A stretch of 64,000 nucleotides of DNA from Gonatopus flavifemur (lineage: Eukaryota; Arthropoda; Insecta; Hymenoptera; Dryinidae): assembly GCA_018340375.1 (NCBI GenBank), contig JAFFJZ010000016.1, forward strand, positions 1,743,372 to 1,807,371, given 5' to 3'. A model generated the notes under the pieces. That model ran no database searches, was not told the DNA's origin, and worked only from the letters and a program-made list of their open reading frames with translations. Positions 56,600 through 64,000 of the stretch are shown one piece after another. A program made the translations under genes and the position numbers. How positions within the stretch are numbered: the stretch's first letter is position 1; the number at the start of each line of letters is the position of its first letter.

Positions 56600-58090
56600 A
56601 TGGAGACCAAGAAAATATTTTCCAATTGGATTCAATCGGTATTTTATGATGGATGAGAAATTCCGATTGATATCAATACAATATTTTCCAATGGGATCCA
56701 ATAGGTATTTTATCAATAATAAGAATGATATCAATGAAATATTGTGTAATTGGATTCACTTGGTATTTTATGATCAATGAAAATTCCGATTGACGCCAAT
56801 ACAATATTTTTCAATTGGATTGAATCAGTATGTTATTAATTATGAAGATTCTAATTGATACCAGTCAAATATTTTTCAATGGCATCCAATAGGTATTTTA
56901 TCAATAATAAGAATTCCGATTGACGCCAATACAATATTTTTCAATTGGATTGAATCAGTATGTTATTAATTATGAAGATTCTAATTGATATCAGTGAAAT
57001 ATTTTTCAATGGAATTCAGTGGGTATTTCATTAATCACAAAAATTCCAAATGATACCGAGAAAATATTTTCTGATTGGATTCAATGGGTATTTTATGGTT
57101 GATAAAAAATTCCGATTAATACCAATAAAATATTTTTTAATTGGATTGAATCGGTATTTTATTAATCATGAAAATTTTATTTGATACCAGTCAAATATTC
57201 TTCAATTGGATCCAATTGGTATTTTATCAATAGTAAAAATGCCGGTTGATACCAATACAATATTTTTCAATTTGACTCATTCGGAGTTTTATCAATCATG
57301 AAAATCCTAATTGATACCAGTAAAACGTTTTTCAATGGGATCCAATTGTTTTTTTATCAATAATAAAAATTCCAATTGATGACAATAGAATGTTTCTTAT
57401 TTGATTAAGTAGGTATTTTATTGATCATTAGAATTCTAATTGATATCAGTGAAATATTTCTCAATAGAATTCAATGGGTATTTCATCAATCATAAAAATT
57501 CCAATTGATACCAAGAAAATATTTTCTCACTAGATTCAATGGGTATTTTATGGTTGATAAAAAATTCCGATGGATACCAATAACATATTTTTTAATTGGA
57601 TTGAATCGGTATTTCATCAATCACGAAAATTTTAATTGATACCAGTCACATATTTTTCAATGTGATCGAATTGATATTTTATCAATAGTAATTATTCCGA
57701 TTGGTATCAATGAAATATTGTGTAATTGCATTCACTTGGTATTTTATGACCAATGAAAATTCCGATTGATGCCAATACAATATTTTCCAATTGGATTCAA
57801 TCGGTATGTTATTAATCATGAAGATTCTAATTGATACCAGTCAAATATTTTTCAATGGCATCCAATAGGTATTTTATCAATAATAAAAATTCCAATTCGT
57901 ACGGACATAATATTTTTTAATTTGATTTAATCGGCATTTTATTAATCATTACAATTATAATTGGTACCAGTAACATATTTTTGAATGGGATCCAATGGAT
58001 ATTCCATCACTGATAAAAATTCCGATTGATACCAATGAAATATTTTCTAATTGGATTCTCTTGGTATTCTATGATTATAGTTTCCTATTC
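56600..58090. repeat. ~65-bp satellite array, about 22 units
   Basis: The marker CAATTGGATTCAATCGGTAT recurs every 59-66 bp. Each unit reads TTGATACCAATA..ATATTTTTCAA. A pair of units repeats at exactly 130 bp (56783 and 56913) and again about 975 bp further (57759), suggesting a higher-order dimer. Units alternate between two subtypes (GATACCAGTCAAAT and GACGCCAATACAAT). Confidence 0.9.
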
Positions 58091-58680
58091 CAGCAACTTT
58101 CCCATTAGTTCCAATACATCGAGGTCACCAGGGATTCCGATAAAAACCAATGATCTGATGCAATGAAAGAAATTTCAAAACTGAATCGGTTATTGCCGGT
58201 ACATACCTATAGGACTTTAGAATCTGTAAACTTGCCGATTATTTCCAATAAATTTGAATGTTGGAATAATCCAATTAAAACCCATTGATCAATGAAATCG
58301 ATACATCCTTAAATGCAGTCAGAAATCTCCCATAAGAAACCCATTCATCATTCAATTTCACAAATTTTCCCATCAGTTCCAATAGATTGAAATTGTGAAA
58401 ACTTCCGATAAAAACCGTTTGCCTGATGGAATGGAGAAAATTTCAATCATCCAATCAGATATCTCTTATACAGACCAATAGATTATGTGAAGTCTGATTA
58501 ATTCCCATAAAATGCAGATTTTTTAATTGGTGAATCCCCGATTGAAACCTATAGAAAAGAGATTCCGATAAACTCTTATTGATTTTGAATCGGGGATTGA
58601 ACTGTTCCGATTGATCCTATGCAGTCCGATTAATTCTGAATCGGTTTCTATCGGATCTTATCGAATTTTTTGACCAGGGC
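58091..58680. repeat. Degenerate repeat and closing inverted end
   Basis: Motifs CCGATAAAAACC and CCCATTGATC continue at irregular spacing. The segment closes with TCTTATCGAATTTTTTGACCAGGG, the inverse of the 55867 unit start, so 55867-58676 may be one long terminal-inverted-repeat element filled by tandem expansion. Confidence 0.55.
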
Positions 58681-58970
58681 TGCCAATAATGTATCGTTGA
58701 TAATCTAGAATGATGCAAATAATTGTTGATTTACTCATAAAATGAAGATTAAAAATGAATGTTGTATTCAAAAATGCATGTTGTATTTTGATACTCATAA
58801 GTGAGTGATTTGAACATTTGCGGACATTCGCATGTTACTAGTATCTAGTAACATGCGAATACTAGTGTCTCTGTAACATTGTTCATACGTTTAGAATGTT
58901 TTTTGCACATTGTGAGAGGTTTTTGAAACGTGCATAAAACCTCCTAGTGCTATCTGGGTACACGCAGAGA

Positions 58971-59205
58971 AAAGTTACCTCAAAAATGACTACACTTTAT
59001 AGTAAAATCACATTTTGGGGTTATGTATTATATGTTGTCATCAAAATTCCTATACTTTCTATCAATAAATAACAGAATCACATCACTGCTTACTAGAAAG
59101 TATAGTAATTTGAATGACAACTTATAATACATAACCCCAAAATGTGATTTTGTCCTTAGTTTACTATAAAGTGTAGTAATTTTTTAGGTAACTTTTCTCT
59201 GCGTG
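58971..59205. mobile_element. 235-bp MITE, CACGCAGAGAAAAG ends
   Basis: TA at 58969-58970 and 59206-59207. Exact ends CACGCAGAGAAAAGTTACCT; the arms share ACACTTTATAGTAAA and ATCACATTTTGGGGTTATGT with their inverses. Terminal style is the same as the other TA-type MITEs. Confidence 0.88.
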
Positions 59206-59488
59206 TACTATCCAAATATGATTTTTTTTGCAACAGAACACTCTAAATCGGATTCATGGAAAAATATGAGACTTTCAGGAATCGAGACTTCAACTATGTC
59301 TCCACAGAACCCAAATTTTGAATTTAGAAAATAAATGAGGATACAATTTTTCGGGAATCGCAAATGTCTCCATCAATCAAATTTCGAATATTTTGTTGCA
59401 AAAAATACTCTGATGGTCAGTTCTTGCCCTCCTAAAGTCACGAGAAACCAACATATGCCGGTCCCTTCGATGTAAGAAAAGTCCAATA

Positions 59489-60872
59489 CAGTAGCCTCTC
59501 ATTATAAGAGTCGCCTAGGGTGTGTAGGGGAAGAAAGTAGGGGAAAGTATACGTCCTCACTCCTCTACGTAACGAGGTTGACTCCGCACCACTCGTTATG
59601 AGCGTCAGTTCATTTTATTTAGTATGTATGTACGTGACAGAAGATAACGACTTGTGAAAAAGTGAAATATTTGTTCGAACCACTGCCAAAAATTCAATTT
59701 TCATGTTTTGTCCAAATCCTTCGTTCACGAGCTAGTTTTACTCTAATACTAGAAGAAAATATTTTTTTTTATTTTTCAGATGAAGCAATCGCAAGTAATT
59801 TTGACTACCGCAAATCACTTTTTTTCGAGGCACCTCTGAAAATCGGCTGTCATCAATCCAATTTATTATATTTTTCAATCAACATTTTTGAATATGTTGT
59901 TAGAAAGTGACCTAATAACATGCAATAAAAACCTGAATAGAAATTTCTTTTGTGGTATGCTAAAAAAAATCGAGAAAATTACCTTTTTTTTGGCCTCTGA
60001 AACGCATGTAACCCCTTAATGAGTGAAAGGAATCCAAAGATATCGTCCGTATTCTGAAAGAACCTCGTATCTCGATTCTCAACAGTTATAGGTGGTTCCA
60101 TCGGAAAAATGATCAGTACATGCTAATGCACGTATAAACAAGACTTTTATAAACAAAGTGTCCTTCGATTATTGTTGATTGAACATACTTGATCATATAT
60201 ATTATATGTGTATTTAGCGTGTACTGATAATATTTCCGATGGAAACTCGATACGGTCAAAAATCGAGATACGAGGTTTTATCAGAGTACCGACGATACAT
60301 TCCTCGTGGCAAAAATATAAATTTATGGGAAAAATTGTTCTCAAGCACGGAGTCAATTTTGAGATCACGAGTAGAATGTGACTATTCACATACTTTCTGT
60401 ACAACTGAGTAGCATTGTTTAGAAAAAAAAACAAACTGTTAGGAAGTAATTTAGAGAGAATCGAAATCGTTCTTTGTGGATTCAATTGATGTGATTATCA
60501 AGATTATCAAAAATTCATCAATTCATTGAATTTTTTTCAGAGATTGTAAGATTTCCATTATAAGAAATTCATACAACTAGAAATGAGTAAAAAGCAGTCC
60601 GTACGGACATAATATGTGAAAATGGTGTTGAATTATATTCGAACTGATTTTTAAAGCCGTGAACCTTATGCTAATCCAGTCTACTTCACTGCATCCTTCA
60701 TAGATTTTCATTTGTCCAACTTCGAAATGATGAATCTTCTCCCGACGCTTATAATGAGAGGTGAGTTCTTAATCTCAAAACAGCATAAGAGTGGGGGTAG
60801 CGCCGAACTCAGTCATGCGGAACTAATCTTTTCGACGCTTATAACGGGTACTCTTATAACGAGAGGCTACTG
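59489..60872. mobile_element. pogo-like non-autonomous element, 1384 bp
   Basis: Flanked by TA. Ends CAGTAGCCTCTCATTATAAG and the inverse of CAGTAGCCTCTCGTTATAAG (one mismatch in 20). Subterminal copies of the GACGCTTATAA/TTATGAGCGTC motif occur at both ends. CAGT..CCTCTCGTTATAA termini resemble pogo/Tigger elements. No transposase ORF remains; the short ORFs at 59662-59910 and 60147-60485 lack domains. Confidence 0.8.
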
Positions 60873-61521
60873 TACAAACCCATCACTGTGATACATAAAA
60901 AAACCTAACATTACACCTGTCTTTCTATTATCCGTTGTAACAAATTCCTTTGTGGATTCACAAAAAACTTTCAAATGTCTTTGTAAATCCACAGAAGATT
61001 TTTCACAGTGCGGAAAAATCCAATACAAACTTATAGGATATCTGAATAATTTGATATAAGACCATTGCTCTGCTGTGAGAAAAATCCAACACCCATACAC
61101 TGTTGAAAATGTTTGTGGATTTAATATACGTTCAGAGAAAAAAGTACATCAATTTTCAAGGGCGCTATATGAATTGTATTCCACATTTGGATTGTTGGAA
61201 AATCAATCACATTATTCCATGAACTTCAAACAAAAGTTTTGAAATTCATAACAGTTTGTGAAAATTCATAACTGTAGATATTGAATTTCTATATTTATTT
61301 GCATATTGGAAAATCAATCACATATTTCTCAAATTTCAAACAACGTTTTTGATATTCACCACAGTTTATGAAAATTCATAAATGTACATATTGAATGTTC
61401 ATAATGTACATGAAATCAATGCGCGATTACACTTTGCGCATCTAATTATAACGTCTTCAATATGTACGATAACTCCAATGGTAAAACATAGTATTGAAAA
61501 AAGGCACACCCCGTAGGAAAA

Positions 61522-61593
61522 ATTTTCCTAGACTTTTTCCTATACTTTTTCCTAGACATTTTCTTAGATATTTTCCTAGACTATTTCTTAGAT
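61522..61593. repeat. ~12-bp tandem repeat
   Basis: ATTTTCCTAGAC and variants (TTTTCCTATAC, ATTTTCTTAGAT) repeat six times. Confidence 0.8.
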
Positions 61594-61769
61594 AAAATCT
61601 AGGAGTTTTTGCCAAGGACAAAAAATATATAAACACGTATTTATGGTGTTTTCACTTCTAAAAACTCTCATATATGGTGGTTCTCCCTCCAAAAAAATGG
61701 TGCTGATTTAATATCTAATTGAATATGAAAGAAAAAAAAAATAATAAAATCTCGCAAGACGGAAAAAGT

Positions 61770-61846
61770 TTCTCTTCCGCAGTTTGAATCGAACGTGAGC
61801 CTTTTCGGTGTCAAAGCCAAAGATTTACCACTGAGCCATAGACCAT
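61770..61846 (-). repeat. tRNA-like segment
   Basis: Minus strand: TGGCTCAGTGG matches a pol III A box and CGTTCGATTCA a B box at tRNA spacing. D-arm and anticodon stems pair poorly, so this is a tRNA pseudogene or SINE head rather than a gene. Confidence 0.5.
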
Positions 61847-62448
61847 GTTCTTATTTAGACATGCAGAAAGAGGGTTTATAATTGGTGTGTGAATCATTCT
61901 TATCGCATTGCTGTAATGAGTGAATTCAAAAAGTAAATATCATTGGAAAGATCATGTATGAAAGTTTAGGAAATGCGAAACATTTCCCTTGCATCTTGAG
62001 AATTGCTTGCGTTATCAATGAAAATAATGCTTCAAGGAATACCAACTTATCATTCGAGTGAATATTTTTTTTGTAAGATCTCTTTGAACTGAATTTATGA
62101 AACAGTTTGAAATTTTCAAGGAAGAATCTGTGAAATTCATCGTAAAATCAAATCACGCGATTCTAATAATTCATTCATATATGTATATTGATTTTCAGAA
62201 TTTTTTGTATTAATTTCACAACATAACATGATGGAACATTTGGGAGGAATTTTGGAAATTAAGTAATATAGTGTTGAAAATTCATGCATTTTTTTACATC
62301 GATTTTTATAATGTTGTGGCTTGAATTTCAAAATTCTGTCTATTATTTTGGGGATACAAAAATGTTTGAAAATTAATACGCAATTGTGTATGTTAATTGC
62401 TTCCAAACTTTTTATAATAAATTCCAAACAGATTTTTCTAACAGTGTA

Positions 62449-62950
62449 GCTCCAATACCAGAAATATCTAATATAAACCCATCAATCTACAGCAGAAGGA
62501 ATCCGGTAAAAACTGACTGCTGCAATATAAAACAAATTTGATCCCAACTCATTGCTCTAATGTAGGAAAAATCCAATACAAACCCATTGGTCTAATGACA
62601 GAAAGATCCAATTAAAACTGATTAATTCAATTTCATTCAATGGATTTTTATTCCTTATTGGCATTTGATAAAACCAATACAAATCTATAAGAAACTCAGT
62701 TATCAAGTGGATTATTTCCATTCATCCTCAGTACCGTGTTCCTAGGGAATTCCAATTAAAACCGATTGATTAAATGGACATTATTTTCCAATTCATCCTG
62801 CAAAGTATTCTAGATAATACCGATTGATTCCCAAAGAAAGCGCTAATTAGAAATCAACTCATTTAATAAGAAATTTCTGATGCTGGAATTTCATTCATTC
62901 TCATTGAATTTTTTCCAATGAGAACGAATGAGAATTTTTGAGCAGGGCAT
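62449..62950. repeat. Degenerate repeat with AATCCAATACAAACCCATTG motif
   Basis: The motif recurs at about 62480, 62570, 62620 and 62680. The same motif is found between the transposons at 58290, 59475-59488 and 60874-61095, indicating one original repeat region broken up by insertions. It ends near TTTTTGAGCAGGGC (62935). Confidence 0.6.
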
Positions 62951-64000
62951 CTAAACGTTCCTACATCTACCCGTTCCTATATCTGACCGTTTGTGCATGC
63001 GTACGTTTCTACATCAGCCCGTTTCTGCATAAGGTATTCTAAGGTTCGAGGGCGTGTAGAAGCAGTGCCATTTGGAGGAATTAGCTTATAAAACGAAGTC
63101 TTTAGAATCAAGAACAGAAGACACGTACATATGCGATTCAACTCTATTCATTATTTCTTTGATTTTCAATAACTCTGTTTTTGTCTAGCCGCATTTCAAA
63201 ATAACTGGATGTTGATAAATCTGTATTCCAAAGTATGTATATTGTATGTGAAATATTTCTATTCCAGAATAATTTCATCATTAAATGCCTCTATTCTCAA
63301 ATATTTCAAATCGCCAATCATCATCTTTATCATCAAGTAACTCTATCAGTCAGGATCTCTATACTACACAAATAGAAGCATTTCCTAAACAATTGGTGTT
63401 CGAATAGATATAGATGAATATTTCTTTAACGATAATGAATATTCTTATGATATGAACAAATGTATGCTTTGGAACACGTAGCACATCATGAATTGTCCCA
63501 AATTATCAGAATATTTATTCATATCAAAGAAATATTCATTCTGACCTATCCAACTGACAATTTCTGAGGTTCAAAGAAATACTTCTTCCTGTATAGTACA
63601 TCTTTATTTCCTAAGTCTTGGTGTTAGAAAAAATGTTAGTCAAGGGTGCAAATTTCCTTGTTGCATCATTGGCGATCGCCACTTCATTGAAGAACAAAGA
63701 CTTATGGAGGGCAGTTCCTGATCTATTCCTAAAGAATTCTTTGTGAATGCTCATGGTTCCTAAAATGTTCATTATGAATTCATCCTAAACTGTAATGCTG
63801 TTCGGGAACTCTGTAAATTTCTTGGAGTGAAAATTCACTCCTCAAAAGTGAAAATACTGCGCCTGATAAGAGTGAGAATTCCACTGTATAAGAGTTTATA
63901 TTCATCGCATAAGAGGGAAAATACTGGAAGTTTATTTAAAGTTGGAGAATAGAATAGAAATTTCGGAGGACAGACCCTCATGGGAACTATATTGCATTCT
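62951..64000. other. No gene seen
   Basis: Starts with about five loose copies of an ACGTTTCTACATC-like motif (62955-63030). The rest is AT-rich with nothing recognised. Confidence 0.5.

Larger units (their letters stand above)
61098..62446. mobile_element. TA-flanked 1349-bp element with CACTGTT ends
   Basis: TA at 61096-61097 and 62447-62448. Ends CACTGTTGAAAATGTTTGTG and the inverse of CACTGTTAGAAAAATCTGTT match imperfectly. Interior AT-rich with no transposase; it holds a short tandem repeat and a tRNA-like segment. Probably a non-autonomous Tc1/mariner-type element. Confidence 0.65.

Overview
The window looks like gene-poor, AT-rich nuclear DNA from an arthropod, most likely an insect. 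Spliceosomal introns, mariner, Tc1-like, hAT, MULE and non-LTR elements, long microsatellites and dozens of palindromic MITEs all point that way. The GA-rich LINE near 32-33 kb resembles LINEs common in ants and wasps, so Hymenoptera is a reasonable guess but is not proven. I recognise no ordinary host housekeeping gene. Almost everything that can be named is a mobile element, a relic of one, or a tandem repeat.

Layout. 0-9.6 kb: scattered MITEs and two copies of one LINE 3' end in opposite orientation. 9.6-14 kb: interlocked and nested long inverted repeats, including a 662-bp near-perfect palindrome flanked by TTAA. 14.6-16.5 kb: a full-length but broken mariner (DD34D), then a hAT-type MITE sitting inside a 108-bp MITE. 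16.6-21.9 kb: a TA-flanked composite of DD41D Tc1/mariner-type sequence holding a broken transposase, an intact 569-codon ORF of a dispersed arthropod family, and a tandem repeat rich in TGACCT direct repeats. 22.25-26.4 kb: a 5'-truncated R1-clade LINE inserted in an (ATTATC)n microsatellite. 28.9 kb: a hAT MITE with an 8-bp target duplication. 29.8-36.3 kb: a spliced acidic gene whose exon is split by a 5.87-kb hAT-bounded composite. That composite carries a 110-bp tandem array, a truncated LINE with a 16-bp duplication, MITEs and an intact mariner.

36.9-40.2 kb (minus) and 50.5-53.4 kb (plus): two inverted, decayed paralogues of an intron-containing MULE-type transposase gene. A MITE with a 9-bp target duplication (49 kb) and a large imperfect palindrome with related tandem repeats (41.9-44.5 kb) lie between them. 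54-63 kb: satellite-like repeats of about 65 and 124 bp interrupted by TA-flanked transposons (a MITE, a pogo-like element and a 1.35-kb element), plus 5S- and tRNA-like fragments.

The DNA-transposon story is layered. Several autonomous families (mariner, DD41D, MULE) sit beside short non-autonomous elements whose target duplications match such families (TA, 8 bp, 9 bp, TTAA). The only ORFs that look intact are the mariner transposase (34000-35049, minus) and the 569-codon ORF (19201-20910, plus).
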